Notes under the pieces: generated by a model
What the model saw: the letters and a program-made list of their open reading frames with translations, nothing else
Database searches by the model: none
Told to the model about the DNA's origin: nothing
Translations under genes and position numbers: made by a program
Part shown: one piece after another, positions 1-10,360 of the stretch
Numbering within the stretch: position 1 is the first letter of the stretch
Layout of the letters: each line of letters starts with the position of its first letter
DNA from: Bacillus sp. FJAT-50079
GTDB taxonomy: Bacteria; Bacillota; Bacilli; Bacillales; Bacillaceae_C
DNA: 64,000 nucleotides
Direction of reading: 5' to 3'
Assembly: GCF_018343515.1 (NCBI RefSeq)
Contig: NZ_JAGYPD010000007.1
Coordinates: 124,001-188,000 of the forward strand

Positions 1-164
1 AAAATGAGTAGAGTATCACAAATTGATGCTGTAATAATGACAGGAATGACTCCTCTGAATTTTCGCTGTGAAGCACCTTGATTAAAAATAAATACATTTT
101 GTGCACCGAGTGGAAGAATTAACCCGAGTGCCATAATAAATCCGTGTAGGAATGCAGTTAACAT
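1..164 (-). CDS. LysE/ArgO-family amino acid exporter, N-terminal part
   Basis: Reading the minus strand from ATG at 164 gives 54 codons running off the window edge. The peptide begins MLTAFLHGFIMALGLILPLG and continues AQNVFIFNQGA, the conserved first transmembrane segment and loop of LysE/ArgO/RhtB translocators, which export basic or other amino acids across the cytoplasmic membrane. A GGAGAT ribosome site lies 6-7 bases before the ATG. Only the N-terminus is visible, so substrate cannot be judged. It is divergent from the downstream DinB gene. Confidence 0.8.
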   Translation of the reverse strand, partial: MLTAFLHGFIMALGLILPLGAQNVFIFNQGASQRKFRGVIPVIITASICDTLLI

Positions 165-308
165 GAAAGATCTCCTATTCTATCACTTTTTCTATTAGAT
201 TATACAATAAATCATGACTAAAGCTTTCCCTGATGGAAAAACTATTAAAGGAAATGAATCATTACTTGTTGAATTATATTAACGAAACTTAATTTTGGAG
301 GGGAAGAA

Positions 309-812
309 ATGTTCAATACGATCGACGAGTTTTTAACAAACTGGGGTCATGAAAGTGGATCAACGCAAAAAATATTGGACGCTCTATCAGATGAATCGCT
401 TAAACAGGAAGTTTCACCGCAGGACCGTACGTTAGGAAGAATCGCTTGGCATATTGTGACAACCATTGATGAAATGATGAGTCGCACAGGACTTATGCTC
501 GAAGCTACGCCAGAAGATGCTCCAGTACCAGCATCCGCCCAAGAGATCGCCAACGCTTACAAAGTGTCTAGTGAGGCGATGGAAAAAGCAATTCAAGAAC
601 AATGGAATGACGAAACGTTAAAAGAAGAAAAGGATATGTATGGGCAAATGTGGACGATTTCGACTGTACTCAGCCTCATCATTACACACCAGGCACATCA
701 TCGTGGGCAAATGACTGTACTTATGCGTCAAGCAGGTTTAACGGTTCCTGGTGTATATGGACCGGCAAGGGAAGAATGGGCAGCATTTGGTGGACAACCG
801 CCAGAAGTTTAA
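309..812 (+). CDS. DinB-family putative metalloenzyme
   Basis: 167 residues, the usual length of the DinB/YfiT four-helix family. The three metal-binding histidines are visible: H48 (in IAWHIV), H127 and H131 (in THQAHHRGQ). Members bind a divalent metal; in Firmicutes several are thiol transferases using bacillithiol, but most have no known reaction. A strong GGAGGGG ribosome site precedes the ATG by 6 bases. It is monocistronic: its own promoter region separates it from lysE and a strong terminator follows. The exact activity is not predictable. Confidence 0.8.
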   Translation: MFNTIDEFLTNWGHESGSTQKILDALSDESLKQEVSPQDRTLGRIAWHIVTTIDEMMSRTGLMLEATPEDAPVPASAQEIANAYKVSSEAMEKAIQEQWNDETLKEEKDMYGQMWTISTVLSLIITHQAHHRGQMTVLMRQAGLTVPGVYGPAREEWAAFGGQPPEV

Positions 813-842
813 GAAGGATAAATATTAATGAATAAATAGTGA

Positions 843-891
843 AAAACAGGTATACAAAATCAATCGTCTGATTTTGTATACCTGTTTTTTA
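843..891 (+). terminator. Rho-independent terminator after the dinB gene
   Basis: Long inverted repeat: AAAACAGGTATACAAAATCA pairs with TGATTTTGTATACCTGTTTT around a short ATCGTC loop, followed by T residues. It is symmetrical enough to act on both strands. Confidence 0.85.
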
Positions 892-899
892 TTTGCAAA

Positions 900-914
900 T
901 GATAATTATTATCG
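900..914. promoter_or_regulatory. Fur-like box upstream of pfeT (distal)
   Basis: TGATAATTATTATCG matches the Fur 7-1-7 consensus TGATAATnATTATCA at 13 of 14 fixed positions. Its centre is about 113 bases upstream of the predicted start of pfeT transcription, a place suited to activation rather than repression. Confidence 0.6.
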
Positions 915-942
915 TTATACCAACTGTTCATATTGATAACAT

Positions 943-957
943 TAATAATCATTCTCA
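943..957. promoter_or_regulatory. Fur-like box upstream of pfeT (proximal)
   Basis: TAATAATCATTCTCA matches the Fur 7-1-7 consensus at 12 of 14 fixed positions, centred about 70 bases upstream of the predicted start site. In B. subtilis, Fur is reported as a direct activator of pfeT. Confidence 0.5.
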
Positions 958-984
958 ATTAAGTGAACTAATTCTCATTTATAT

Positions 985-1035
985 TTGACAAACAAGAACT
1001 TATTTAATATGATAACTATATAATAATTATTATAA
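985..1035 (+). promoter_or_regulatory. pfeT promoter with PerR box at the start site
   Basis: -35 TTGACA (985-990), a 17-base spacer and -10 TATGAT (1008-1013) put the start near 1020. Immediately downstream, 1021-1035 reads TAATAATTATTATAA, matching the PerR box TTATAATnATTATAA at 13 of 14 fixed positions. PerR bound there would block initiation and release it on peroxide stress. Placement and match both support a PerR-repressed promoter. Confidence 0.75.
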
Positions 1036-1082
1036 AGTAAGTGATAAATCTTATCAATTAAACAGATGGGGAAGGTGAAGTG

Positions 1083-3002
1083 ATGAGCTCTCAAGTAGAA
1101 ACGCTAGAAAATAAACAAGTCGTCACTAAAACAAATATAATAGAGAAGATAAAGACGAATGGTGAATTAATTGCAGCTGCTGGAAGTGGGGTGCTCATCT
1201 TATTAGGCTGGCTTGCTGATAAAGGTGGATTTATTACTGCATCAATTATTTTGTATGTCGTTTCTTTTTTTATCGGCGGTTATGCGAAGGCAAAAGAAGG
1301 CATTGAAGATACAGTTCAGAATAAAAAGCTCAACGTTGAAATGTTAATGATTTTAGCAGCAATTGGTTCAGTGATCATCGGTTATTGGATAGAGGGAGCG
1401 ATATTAATCTTTATTTTCGCGATGAGTGGCGCCCTTGAAACGTACACGATGAATAAAAGTCATAAAGAGCTTTCAGCATTAATGGAAATGCAGCCAGATG
1501 AAGCGTTGAAAATAACAGATCATGGGGAATATTATGTTCCGGTTTCTGAATTAATTGTCGGTGATTATATTTTAATCAAACCGGGAGAAAGGGTTCCATC
1601 TGACGGTGAAATTACGAATGGAATGACAAATATAGATGAGGCTGCGATTACGGGTGAGGCAACACCTGTTTTTAAAGGAATCGGTGAGGAAGTTTTTGCT
1701 GGGACGATGAATATGAATGGCTCGATTACCGTTCGTATTACAAAGCCGAGCAATGAAACACTGTTTCAAAAAATCATTGAGCTCGTCCAATCTGCGCAAA
1801 GTGAAAAATCACCATCACAGCTGTTCATTGAACGCTTTGAAGGAAAATATGTAAACATCGTGTTAGCGGTTGTTACAATTATGATTTTTCTTCCGCATTT
1901 TCTGCTTGGCTGGAGCTGGAACGAATCGTTTTATCGGGCGATGATTTTGCTTGTTGTCGCTTCTCCGTGTGCGCTCGTTGCATCAATTACGCCGGCAACC
2001 TTAGCGGCGATTTCAAATGGTGCAAAGCGCGGGATTCTTTTCAAAAGTGGAATCCATTTAGAACAATTAGGTCATTTACAGGCGATTGCGTTTGATAAAA
2101 CAGGGACACTTACGAAAGGGAAGCCGGAAGTAACAGATGTGATCGTTCGTGAACAAATGGATGCAGACGAGGTACTTCAGGCGATTGCATCGATTGAAAG
2201 GCACTCTAATCATCCATTGGCGAATGCGATTGTAAAATACGCTCGAACAAACATGGAGAGACCGTTTATCGAGCCGGACCAAATTAAGGATGTTCCTGGT
2301 TGGGGAATGGAAGCTGTCATTGACCATGTGCAATGGAGAATAGGAAAAAAAGGTTATTTTGATCAAGCAGCCGTAAAGCAATTTGTAGATAGTCCAGAAA
2401 GCAAGCTTGCAAGTGAAGGGAAAACGGTCGTATTTGCTGAAAAAGCCGGGGAACTTGTCGGATTAATTGCGCTGAAAGATATGGTCCGTGCTGAAACGAA
2501 GGAGGCAATTGATCAAGTAAAGCGTCAAGGAATTTACACGATCATGCTTACTGGAGATAGTGTAACGACCGCTGAGGCGGTTGCAGCTGATACTCATGTT
2601 CATGAGCGAATGGCCGAATGTTTGCCGGAGAACAAAGTGGAACATCTCCGAGCATTAAAACAAAAATATGGGAATGTGGCGATGGTTGGCGATGGAATCA
2701 ATGACGCTCCCGCACTGGCAACAGCGAATGTTGGCATTTCAATGGGTGAAGGAACGGATGTTGCGCTTGAGACAGCTGATATTGTGCTGATGAAAAATGA
2801 TTTATCACGCATTCCAGAAGCGATTCAATTATCGAAGCGAATGAATCGGATCATCAAACAAAATATTATTTTTTCTATTGGCATCATCCTTCTGCTCATT
2901 GCCTCCAATTTTCTACAAATGTTGGATTTGCCGTTTGGGGTAATAGGTCATGAAGGAAGCACAATTTTAGTCATTTTAAACAGCTTGCGTCTATTGAAGT
3001 AG
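1083..3002 (+). CDS. pfeT: P1B4-type metal efflux ATPase (PfeT/ZosA)
   Basis: 639-residue membrane ATPase that pumps metal ions out of the cytosol. Visible motifs: TGEA actuator loop (near residue 190), SPC in membrane helix 4 (about 294; not the CPC of CadA/CopA), DKTGT phosphorylation site (D338), GDGINDAP (about 535) and HEGST in the last helices (about 623). SPC plus HEG(G/S)T is the P1B4 signature. There is no N-terminal heavy-metal domain, as in B. subtilis ZosA, later renamed PfeT for Fe(II) efflux. Start chosen at ATG 1083, 7 bases after GGGGAAGG; a GTG lies at 1080. The PerR/Fur-type promoter supports iron export; Co or Zn remain possible substrates. Confidence 0.85.
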   Translation: MSSQVETLENKQVVTKTNIIEKIKTNGELIAAAGSGVLILLGWLADKGGFITASIILYVVSFFIGGYAKAKEGIEDTVQNKKLNVEMLMILAAIGSVIIGYWIEGAILIFIFAMSGALETYTMNKSHKELSALMEMQPDEALKITDHGEYYVPVSELIVGDYILIKPGERVPSDGEITNGMTNIDEAAITGEATPVFKGIGEEVFAGTMNMNGSITVRITKPSNETLFQKIIELVQSAQSEKSPSQLFIERFEGKYVNIVLAVVTIMIFLPHFLLGWSWNESFYRAMILLVVASPCALVASITPATLAAISNGAKRGILFKSGIHLEQLGHLQAIAFDKTGTLTKGKPEVTDVIVREQMDADEVLQAIASIERHSNHPLANAIVKYARTNMERPFIEPDQIKDVPGWGMEAVIDHVQWRIGKKGYFDQAAVKQFVDSPESKLASEGKTVVFAEKAGELVGLIALKDMVRAETKEAIDQVKRQGIYTIMLTGDSVTTAEAVAADTHVHERMAECLPENKVEHLRALKQKYGNVAMVGDGINDAPALATANVGISMGEGTDVALETADIVLMKNDLSRIPEAIQLSKRMNRIIKQNIIFSIGIILLLIASNFLQMLDLPFGVIGHEGSTILVILNSLRLLK

Positions 3003-3035
3003 GTATAACCATTTTTGACTTTTAAAAAAATGATA

Positions 3036-3064
3036 TTGACTTCTAAAAAATACCTGCCTATAAT
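3036..3064 (+). promoter_or_regulatory. Strong sigma-A promoter in the pfeT-yitJ gap
   Basis: TTGACT (3036-3041), 17-base spacer, perfect TATAAT (3059-3064). It is the best promoter upstream of the SAM riboswitch, but an intrinsic terminator at 3101-3154 lies between it and the riboswitch. Confidence 0.7.
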
Positions 3065-3100
3065 ACAATTTAAATAATTAAATCTAACTAGTACTGACCG

Positions 3101-3154
3101 GACAACCGGAAATACTCCCTTTTCATGAAAGTGGTATTTCTGGTTGTCTTTTTT
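3101..3154 (+). terminator. Intrinsic terminator upstream of the SAM riboswitch
   Basis: GACAACCGGAAATAC (3101-3115) pairs with GTATTTCTGGTTGTC (3134-3148), 14 Watson-Crick pairs plus one G-U, followed by TTTTTT. It could end pfeT transcripts, end a short RNA of about 85 bases from the promoter at 3036-3064, or attenuate the yitJ leader. Confidence 0.8.
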
Positions 3155-3207
3155 ATTTCAAGGGAAACGGGGAGCTCGTACATCACTTTAAAAAAATAAT
3201 AATACTT

Positions 3208-3320
3208 CGTTCTTATCGAGAGAGGTTGAGGGAATGGCCCGATGACACCTCAGCAACCACCGTTTCATGCGGAAAGGTGCTACATCCAGCAAGTTGGAAA
3301 CGACTTGAAAGATGAGAAGA
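3208..3320 (+). ncRNA. SAM-I riboswitch (S-box leader)
   Basis: Contains the hallmark S-box blocks in order: P1 strand TTCTTATC, GAGAGG, GAGGGAATGGCCCGATGA, CCTCAGCAACC, AAGGTGCTACATCCAGCA and GAAAGATGAGAAG closing P1. SAM binding stabilises P1 and favours the downstream terminator, shutting off yitJ-metE when SAM is plentiful. Confidence 0.95.
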
Positions 3321-3350
3321 AGCCTTCTGATATAGCGATATGTCTATTTA

Positions 3351-3382
3351 GGGCCTTCTTCTTGTTAAGAAGGCTCTTTTTT
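3351..3382 (+). terminator. SAM-riboswitch terminator (expression platform)
   Basis: GGGCCTTCTT (3351-3360) pairs with AAGAAGGCTC (3367-3376), then TTTTTT. The left arm can instead pair with GAAGAAGCC at about 3314-3322, overlapping P1 of the aptamer, which gives the antiterminator expected for an S-box. Confidence 0.85.
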
Positions 3383-3433
3383 ATTGGAAAAAGCCTTCTT
3401 ATCAAAACATAAACATGGGGAGGTTGGAGAGTT

Positions 3434-5287
3434 ATGAGTTTATTAAATAGTTTGCAAGAGCGAATATTGATCGGGGATGGGGCGACTGGAACTCTGCTCT
3501 ATTCATACGGAATCGATCGTTGTTTTGAAGAGTTGAATCTCACACATCCAAATGAAGTAAGCCAAGTTCACCAAGCATATTTGAATGCAGGCGCAAACGT
3601 CATACAAACAAACACGTATGGAGCAAATTATATAAAGCTTTCAAGATATGGTTTAGAAGAAAGGGTAAAAAGGATCAATAGTGAAGCAGTGAAAATCGCG
3701 AGAAAGGCAGTAGCTAATAATGCTTATGTCGTGGGTACGATTGGCGGCATCCATGGTTCAGGTATACGGATTGAGACGAAGGAAGAATTGAAACGGAGTT
3801 TTCGCGAGCAGCTATACTGCTTGTTGCTTGAAGATGTTGATGGCCTTTTACTGGAAACATACTATGATTTTGATGAATTGACGACCGTTTTAAAAATTGC
3901 TCGTGAAGAGACAGATATTCCAATTATTACGAATGTATCGATGCATGAACCAGGAGTATTGGAAAGTGGAATTGAACTATCAGATGCATTTGTTCGTTTA
4001 GAAGAGCTAGGTGCAAATGTTGTTGGAGTGAATTGCAGGCTCGGTCCTTACCACGTTCTAAAAGCGTTGGAAACCGTCCCGATTCCAACTAAAGCATTTT
4101 TATCCGTTTACCCGAACTCAAGTCTTCCGGAATATCGCGAAGGTAAACTCCGCTATAAAACGGAGCCAGCTTATTTCGAAACGTATGCCCGTGATTTTCG
4201 CAATCAAGGTGTGCGATTAATGGGTGGATGTTGCGGGACAACACCAGAACATATTAAAGCACTGGCAGAAGGTGTGAAAGGATTGGCACCGATTAAGAAA
4301 AAGGAGGTGAGAAGTAAAAAAAGGGTAGAGATTGCTGAATCAAAACAACCGGATCACTTAACTTTATTTGAAAAAGTAAAAACAAGGAGATCAATCATTG
4401 TTGAATTGGATACCCCGAAACATTTAGATACGAACAAGTTTTTCGAAGGGGCACGAGCTCTAAAGGAAGCTGGAGTTGATGGGTTGACACTTGCCGACAA
4501 CTCACTCGCTTCACCGCGTGTATGTAATTTAACAATGGCCTCACTCGTCAATCGAGAGCTTGATTTGCCTTCACTCGTTCACATTACATGCCGAGATCGA
4601 AATATCATCGGGTTACAATCCCATTTAATGGGTTTACATACATTAGGAGTCCGAGATGTATTAGCGATTACCGGTGATCCAACGAAAATTGGAGATTTTC
4701 CAGGCGCGACCTCTGTATTTGATGTCACATCATTTGAACTCATTAAGCTAATCAAGCAGTTTAATGAAGGGAGATCATTGTCGGGAAAGTCGCTTAAAGA
4801 GAAAACGAACTTTCATATTGCGACAGCTTTTAACCCTAATGTTCGAAATATTGGCAAAGCAGTTGAGCGATTAGAGAAAAAAATTCATTATGGGGCGGAT
4901 TACGTCATCACACAACCTGTCTTTAGCAAAGAGAAAATCATTGAAATTAGTGAAGCGGCGAAGCATATAAAGGCGCCAATTTACATTGGGATTATGCCGC
5001 TCGTCTCAACACGAAACGCGGAGTTCCTTCATAATGAAGTGCCTGGAATCAAAGTGCCAGATGACATTCGCGCAAGAATGGCTGCAACGGCAGAAAACTC
5101 CGAGCAAGCAATCCAAGAAGGACTGCAAATTGCCAAGGAATTAATCGATACAGCGATGGTGCATTTTAACGGAATTTATTTAATCACACCATTTATCCGC
5201 TATGAATTAACGGTTGAACTATCCGCCTATATTCAACAAAAAGATCAACAAATAGCGGAAACGAAAGAATCACAATTTATCAGCTAA
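3434..5287 (+). CDS. yitJ: Homocysteine S-methyltransferase / methylenetetrahydrofolate reductase (YitJ)
   Basis: 617-residue two-domain enzyme of methionine synthesis. Residues 1 to about 285 form a zinc-dependent homocysteine methyltransferase barrel, with GDGATGT near the start and the zinc-cysteine motif [10 protein letters not shown] at about 263-272. Residues from about 310 form a MetF-like methylenetetrahydrofolate reductase (TGDPTK, FNPNVRN and [10 protein letters not shown] are visible). The length agrees with B. subtilis YitJ. The reductase makes 5-methyl-THF, which MetE uses next. It is first in an operon with metE (31-base gap) under the SAM riboswitch. Start has GGGGAGG 9 bases upstream. 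Confidence 0.92.
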   Translation: MSLLNSLQERILIGDGATGTLLYSYGIDRCFEELNLTHPNEVSQVHQAYLNAGANVIQTNTYGANYIKLSRYGLEERVKRINSEAVKIARKAVANNAYVVGTIGGIHGSGIRIETKEELKRSFREQLYCLLLEDVDGLLLETYYDFDELTTVLKIAREETDIPIITNVSMHEPGVLESGIELSDAFVRLEELGANVVGVNCRLGPYHVLKALETVPIPTKAFLSVYPNSSLPEYREGKLRYKTEPAYFETYARDFRNQGVRLMGGCCGTTPEHIKALAEGVKGLAPIKKKEVRSKKRVEIAESKQPDHLTLFEKVKTRRSIIVELDTPKHLDTNKFFEGARALKEAGVDGLTLADNSLASPRVCNLTMASLVNRELDLPSLVHITCRDRNIIGLQSHLMGLHTLGVRDVLAITGDPTKIGDFPGATSVFDVTSFELIKLIKQFNEGRSLSGKSLKEKTNFHIATAFNPNVRNIGKAVERLEKKIHYGADYVITQPVFSKEKIIEISEAAKHIKAPIYIGIMPLVSTRNAEFLHNEVPGIKVPDDIRARMAATAENSEQAIQEGLQIAKELIDTAMVHFNGIYLITPFIRYELTVELSAYIQQKDQQIAETKESQFIS

Positions 5288-5318
5288 CAAGAAATAAAAA
5301 TGAAAGCAGGGAAATATT

Positions 5319-7595
5319 ATGGCAAACGTATTAAGTTCAAATGTAGGATATCCAAGAATCGGTGAAAAACGTGAATGGAAAAAAGTGTTGGAAAAGTTTT
5401 GGAATGGGGACATTACTGAAGAAGGTCTGTTAAAAGAAACAAAAGCATTGCGATTAGATGGATTAAGAAAGCAACAAGAAAAAGGGATTGATCTCATTCC
5501 AGTTGGAGATTTTACATTATATGACCATGTGCTTGATACATCGATGATGTTTGGAGTTGTCCCAAAGAGATTTCAACATAATGGAACGAACTCATCATTG
5601 GAGACGTATTTTGCCATTGCTCGTGGAACAAAACAGGCCGTCGCCTCAGAAATGACCAAATGGTTTAACACAAACTATCATTATATTGTTCCAGAGTTTG
5701 ATGATGTAAACCCAATATTAGTAGAAAACCGCCCGCTTACTTTTTATAAAGAAGCAAAGGAAGAATTAGGGATTGAAGGGAAGCCGGTCATATTAGGCCC
5801 GTTTACATTTTTAAAACTAGGAAAAGGAATCGAAGATTTTCCGGGACTGTTGAAAACATTCCTACCCCTTTATATTCAAGTATTGCAAGAGCTGAAAGAA
5901 GCTGGTGTTAAGTGGGTTCAACTTGATGAGCCGATTTTTGGAACGAATTTAACAGATGCCGATCTTGTACTCATTGAGCAAGTCTATGAATCAATTGCGC
6001 AAGCAGTACCAGGAATTAACATCATCGTCCAAACTTATTTTGAAACAATTGATTTTTATAAAGAAATTGTTCAGTTACCCGTTGCGGGAATTGGGCTAGA
6101 TTTCATCCATGGAGATACCCTTCAGTCATTACGACAAAATGGATTCCCGAAAGATAAAGTGCTTGCCGCTGGGGTGATTGACGGAAGAAACGTCTGGCGT
6201 GCAGATTTGGAAAAGAAGCTCGATCTTCTAGCAACGATTCAGCAATTTGTTGATAAAGAAAGAATCATTGTTCAGCCATCATCCTCTTTACTGCATGTGC
6301 CCGTAACGAAAAAAACGGAGGAGGCACTCGATCCAATTATTAAAGCTGCACTATCATTTGCAGATGAAAAGCTTGAGGAAGTCGTCACGCTTGCGAAAGG
6401 TTTGAAAGATGGAAAGGAAAGCATTGTCGTAGAGCTCGAAGATAGTCATCATGCGATTCAGGCGTTAAACGATTCAACATATCGAAAAAAATCAGCAGAT
6501 CAAATTGATGCTAACGAATTAAGTGCTGAGCGTGCTTTGCCATTCGCTGAAAGAATCGCTATTCAAAAAGAGATTTTGCAACTGCCATTATTACCGACAA
6601 CGACGATCGGAAGTTTGCCGCAAACAGCGGAAGTGAGGAAGCAACGTTTAAAATGGCGCAAAGGTGAGTTGTCAAATCAAGAATACGAACAGTATATACA
6701 AACAGAAACGAAAAAGTGGATTCAAATTCAAGAAGAAATCGGTCTTGATGTGTTAGTCCACGGTGAATTTGAACGAACAGATATGGTTGAATATTTTGGT
6801 GAAAAGCTAAACGGCTTTCAAATTACCCAATTTGGCTGGGTTCAATCATATGGGTCACGTTGTGTGAAGCCGCCAGTTATTTTCGGCGAAGTATCATTCA
6901 CACAAGCGATGACAGTAAAGGAAAGCGTCTATGCGCAATCATTAACGAATAAACAAGTGAAAGGAATGCTGACAGGTCCTGTCACCATTTTAAACTGGTC
7001 ATTCGTCCGCGATGATATTGCTCGCTTCGATGTACTTAACCAAATTGCCGTTGCATTACGAAAAGAAATCGAAGAGTTGGAAAAGAACGATATTACAATT
7101 ATTCAAGTGGATGAACCAGCGCTTAGAGAAGGGCTTCCACTCAAACGCGATCAATGGGAAACATACTTGCACGCCGCGGTCCATGCATTTAAGTTGGCAA
7201 CAGCATCAGTAAAAAATAGCACACAAATTCATACTCATATGTGTTATTCGAGCTTCGGAGATATTTTTGAAGCGATCAGTGCGTTGGACGCAGATGTCAT
7301 TTCCATTGAAACGTCGAGAAGTCACGGGGAATTAATTTCAACATTTGAAGAAAATATTTATGACAAAGAAATTGGGCTCGGCGTGTACGATATTCATAGT
7401 CCGCGAGTGCCTAGTAAAGCAGAAATCAAAGAAAATATTAATCGTGCGCTACAAACGATTCCTGCCAAGCAATTTTGGGTCAATCCAGACTGCGGCTTGA
7501 AAACGAGAAAAGAAAGAGAAACGATTGCTGCTTTGAAAATAATGGTAGAAGCCGCAAAAGAGGTAAGAGAAGCGCAACTTGCTTCGGTAAAATAA
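5319..7595 (+). CDS. metE: Cobalamin-independent methionine synthase
   Basis: 758 residues, normal for MetE. It transfers the methyl group of 5-methyltetrahydropteroyltri-glutamate to homocysteine. The N-terminal half starts [19 protein letters not shown]; the catalytic C-terminal half carries [12 protein letters not shown], the zinc-ligand motif [10 protein letters not shown] and NPDCGLKTR near the end. It is cotranscribed with yitJ under the S-box, so methyl-donor synthesis and its use are controlled together. An AAGCAGGG ribosome site precedes ATG 5319. Confidence 0.97.
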   Translation: MANVLSSNVGYPRIGEKREWKKVLEKFWNGDITEEGLLKETKALRLDGLRKQQEKGIDLIPVGDFTLYDHVLDTSMMFGVVPKRFQHNGTNSSLETYFAIARGTKQAVASEMTKWFNTNYHYIVPEFDDVNPILVENRPLTFYKEAKEELGIEGKPVILGPFTFLKLGKGIEDFPGLLKTFLPLYIQVLQELKEAGVKWVQLDEPIFGTNLTDADLVLIEQVYESIAQAVPGINIIVQTYFETIDFYKEIVQLPVAGIGLDFIHGDTLQSLRQNGFPKDKVLAAGVIDGRNVWRADLEKKLDLLATIQQFVDKERIIVQPSSSLLHVPVTKKTEEALDPIIKAALSFADEKLEEVVTLAKGLKDGKESIVVELEDSHHAIQALNDSTYRKKSADQIDANELSAERALPFAERIAIQKEILQLPLLPTTTIGSLPQTAEVRKQRLKWRKGELSNQEYEQYIQTETKKWIQIQEEIGLDVLVHGEFERTDMVEYFGEKLNGFQITQFGWVQSYGSRCVKPPVIFGEVSFTQAMTVKESVYAQSLTNKQVKGMLTGPVTILNWSFVRDDIARFDVLNQIAVALRKEIEELEKNDITIIQVDEPALREGLPLKRDQWETYLHAAVHAFKLATASVKNSTQIHTHMCYSSFGDIFEAISALDADVISIETSRSHGELISTFEENIYDKEIGLGVYDIHSPRVPSKAEIKENINRALQTIPAKQFWVNPDCGLKTRKERETIAALKIMVEAAKEVREAQLASVK

Positions 7596-7614
7596 GAAAA
7601 GTGATTTGATCAAC

Positions 7615-7644
7615 CGAAAGCTCCTGGCGATTCGGGAGCTTTCG
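7615..7644 (+). terminator. Stem-loop after metE without a T tract
   Basis: CGAAAGCTCC (7615-7624) pairs perfectly with GGAGCTTTCG (7635-7644), but GCTAAATATG follows rather than Ts. It may partly separate metE from the sulfur operon or stabilise the upstream message. Confidence 0.4.
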
Positions 7645-7673
7645 CTAAATATGAATGAGTGGAGGAAAGAACG

Positions 7674-8705
7674 ATGAACTACCAACTCGGAATTCTCGAT
7701 CAAAGCCCGATCTTCCCTAATGCTTCGGCTTATGATGCTTTGCAGCAGACGATTCAATTGGCACAAAAAGCAGAAAAGTGGGGATATGCTCGTTTTTGGG
7801 TATCGGAGCACCATCAATTGGAACAAGTGGCAGGATCTTCGCCTGAAGTGTTAATTTCACATTTACTTGCGCGAACGAATACGATTCGAATCGGTTCAGG
7901 AGGAGTGATGCTTCAGCATTATAGTCCTTATAAGGTCGCGGAAAACTTTCATGTGCTATCAACATTAGCACCAGGAAGGGTTGATCTTGGTGTAGGAAAA
8001 GCACCAGGAGGATTTCCGTTATCGACAAAAGCATTACAGTTTGGAAGGGTGAACGATGGCAGGGATTTTGAAGAACGCTTAACTTTCTTGCAGCAATTAA
8101 TTGAAGACTCCATTGCTGAGGGCGATCCGTATAAAGGTCTTCAGGCACTGCCGAAACCGCCGGAAAGTCCAAAAACTTTTTTACTCGGTTCTAGCGCAAA
8201 TAGTGCTTTGCAAGCAGCTAAGCTTGGCATTCATTTCGTCTTTGCCCGCTTTATTAATTACGATGATTCGATACTAAAAGAAGCTGCTGAGGTTTATCGG
8301 AGTACGTACCGAAATGGCCGTTTCATTGTTTCTTTAGCAGTGATTGCGGCACCGACTCAGCGAGAAGCAGAGGAGTTGGCAAGCAATCATAAGTTATTTC
8401 GCATCCATCTTAAAAACAGTGGACGCACATTAACGGTTCAATCGTATGAACAGGCACTTGCTTTTGAGAAACAGGCAGAGGAACCTTTCGAAATTGAAGA
8501 AATACCTGCTGATATTATTGCCGGAACACCTTCATATGTGAAGGAATTATTAGATGAGCTTCATCAATCATATCAAATCGATGAATTTATTTTGCATACA
8601 CCACTGCAAAAAGAAGAAGAGCGCGTTCGATCATTTCAATTGCTGAGCCCGTTAGGCATAGAAGGAATTAAAAGCGAAGAAAGAGATAGCGAATATGTCT
8701 CATAA
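7674..8705 (+). CDS. LLM-class flavin-dependent monooxygenase (YtmO/MsnO8 type)
   Basis: 343-residue luciferase-like TIM-barrel protein. The start [10 protein letters not shown], the ARFWVSEHH segment and [18 protein letters not shown] are typical of the single-component YtmO/YvbT branch. It probably uses reduced flavin and oxygen on an organosulfur substrate. Start set at ATG 7674, 8 bases after GGAGG; a GTG at 7659 overlaps the ribosome site. It opens an operon and overlaps the next gene by 11 bases. The substrate is unknown; context says sulfur scavenging. Confidence 0.8.
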   Translation: MNYQLGILDQSPIFPNASAYDALQQTIQLAQKAEKWGYARFWVSEHHQLEQVAGSSPEVLISHLLARTNTIRIGSGGVMLQHYSPYKVAENFHVLSTLAPGRVDLGVGKAPGGFPLSTKALQFGRVNDGRDFEERLTFLQQLIEDSIAEGDPYKGLQALPKPPESPKTFLLGSSANSALQAAKLGIHFVFARFINYDDSILKEAAEVYRSTYRNGRFIVSLAVIAAPTQREAEELASNHKLFRIHLKNSGRTLTVQSYEQALAFEKQAEEPFEIEEIPADIIAGTPSYVKELLDELHQSYQIDEFILHTPLQKEEERVRSFQLLSPLGIEGIKSEERDSEYVS

Positions 8706-10017
8706 AAAAATAAAATTGGGGATTATGCTGCACGGTCCTGGGAGCCATATGAACGCATGGAAAGATCCAGATGTTCCGAAAGATGCGAGTGTGAACTTGC
8801 AACATTATCAGTCGGTCATTCAGCGAGCGGAAAAAGCCGGTTTTTCCTTCGCATTTGTTGCAGATGGATTGTTTATTAATGAAAAATCGATCCCACATTT
8901 CCTGAATCGTTTTGAACCAATCACAATTTTATCTGCTCTAGCAGCGGTCACTGCAAAAATTGGTCTTGTCGGTACGGTCTCGACGTCATACAGCGAACCA
9001 TTCACTGTTGCCAGACAATTTGCATCACTCGATAAAATTAGTGACGGTCGTGCAGGTTGGAACGTCGTTACTTCACCGTTGGAAGGAAGTGCAAAAAATT
9101 ATCATAAAGGTGAACATCCATCACATACACAAAGATATGAAATAGCGGCGGAATATTTAGAAGTCATGAAAGGATTATGGGATTCCTGGGAAGATGATGC
9201 ATTTATTCGCAACCGTGAAACAGGTCATTTTTTTGATCGAAACAAACTGCATCCATTGAACCATGAAGGCCATTACTTTTCAGTTGCAGGGCCTTTGAAT
9301 ATTGAACGCTCAAAGCAAGGACAGCCGGTTATTTTTCAAGCGGGGGCTTCTGAAGTAGGAAGAGATTTTGCAGCACAAGAGGCAGATGCGGTATTTACAA
9401 ATGCTGAAACGTTGGAACAAGCGAAAGCATTTTATGATGACGTGAAAGCACGCGTGGAAAGGAAAGGCCGGAATAAAGAGGAAGTGCTCGTTTTTCCTGG
9501 AATCAATCCGATGATCGGCTCGACAGCAGCGGAAGCAGCAGAAAAATATGAACGAATTAAACGTCTAGTTTCCATCGAAGAAGCTCTGAACTATTTAGGC
9601 CGCTATTTTGACCATTTTGATTTCAGTGGTTTTGCCTTAGATGAACCGTTTCCGGATATTGGAGATGTCGGGAGGAATAGCTTTCAATCAACAACGGATC
9701 AAATTAAACAAATGGCGCAGCAGGAAAACTTAACTTTGCGGGAAGTCGCATTACGAGTTACAACACCTAAAAGTTCTTTTTTTGGGACATATGAACAGGT
9801 TGCTGACCAATTAATTACGTGGTTTGAACAAAAAGCGGCAGACGGTTTTATCTTCAGTGGTCCTGTACTAGGAAGCATGTATACAGATTTTATTGACCAT
9901 GTCATTCCAATTTTAGAAGAACGAGGCTATTATAGCTCGCATTATGATAGTGACACATTAAGAGGTCATTTGGGATTGCGGTACAAAGAAAATCACTATG
10001 CAAGAATCATTCAATAA
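8695..10017 (+). CDS. NtaA/SnaA/DszA-family flavin monooxygenase (YtnJ/YxeK-like), copy 1
   Basis: 440 residues, normal for two-component FMNH2-dependent monooxygenases. Visible family blocks: [13 protein letters not shown] at the N-terminus, [36 protein letters not shown] and [11 protein letters not shown]. The B. subtilis homologues YtnJ and YxeK cleave C-S bonds in S-(2-succino)cysteine-type compounds. It overlaps the upstream monooxygenase gene by 11 bases, so the two are probably translationally coupled. No flavin reductase gene is in the operon. A second, diverged copy lies at 15670-17013. Confidence 0.85.
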   Translation: MSHKKIKLGIMLHGPGSHMNAWKDPDVPKDASVNLQHYQSVIQRAEKAGFSFAFVADGLFINEKSIPHFLNRFEPITILSALAAVTAKIGLVGTVSTSYSEPFTVARQFASLDKISDGRAGWNVVTSPLEGSAKNYHKGEHPSHTQRYEIAAEYLEVMKGLWDSWEDDAFIRNRETGHFFDRNKLHPLNHEGHYFSVAGPLNIERSKQGQPVIFQAGASEVGRDFAAQEADAVFTNAETLEQAKAFYDDVKARVERKGRNKEEVLVFPGINPMIGSTAAEAAEKYERIKRLVSIEEALNYLGRYFDHFDFSGFALDEPFPDIGDVGRNSFQSTTDQIKQMAQQENLTLREVALRVTTPKSSFFGTYEQVADQLITWFEQKAADGFIFSGPVLGSMYTDFIDHVIPILEERGYYSSHYDSDTLRGHLGLRYKENHYARIIQ

Positions 10018-10034
10018 AATAGGGGGAATTGATT

Positions 10035-10307
10035 ATGAGTAAAGCATTATCAGTCATTGTTTGGTCTAAAGAAGGCTGTCATTATTGCGAAGAGGTAAAA
10101 CAGTTTTTGCAAGAAAAAGAGATTCAGTATGAAACCGTCGATGTGACGAAGCATGATGAGAGAAGAGATATTTTAGAAGTGAAATATGGTGTGCGCTATG
10201 TTCCGGTTGTTGAAATTGGCCGTGGCAGCGTGTATGAGGGGGTAACGGAATTAGGCATTCCACATTTGGAGAAAGCACTTGAACGAGTACAAAGGGTAAA
10301 AATTTAA
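10035..10307 (+). CDS. Glutaredoxin-family protein (YtnI-like)
   Basis: 90-residue thioredoxin-fold protein with an N-terminal redox motif C15-H-Y-C18 and the cis-proline segment YVPVVEIG. B. subtilis YtnI holds the same place in the ytmI sulfur operon. It may reduce a disulfide or sulfenate arising from monooxygenase action. Start set at ATG 10035 after GGGGG; a TTG at 10029 is too close to the ribosome site. Confidence 0.8.
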   Translation: MSKALSVIVWSKEGCHYCEEVKQFLQEKEIQYETVDVTKHDERRDILEVKYGVRYVPVVEIGRGSVYEGVTELGIPHLEKALERVQRVKI

Positions 10308-10360
10308 ATGTTAATCCGACTAAATCGATAAGTTAAGTTTGGTGTATGGAGGAGGTTTAT

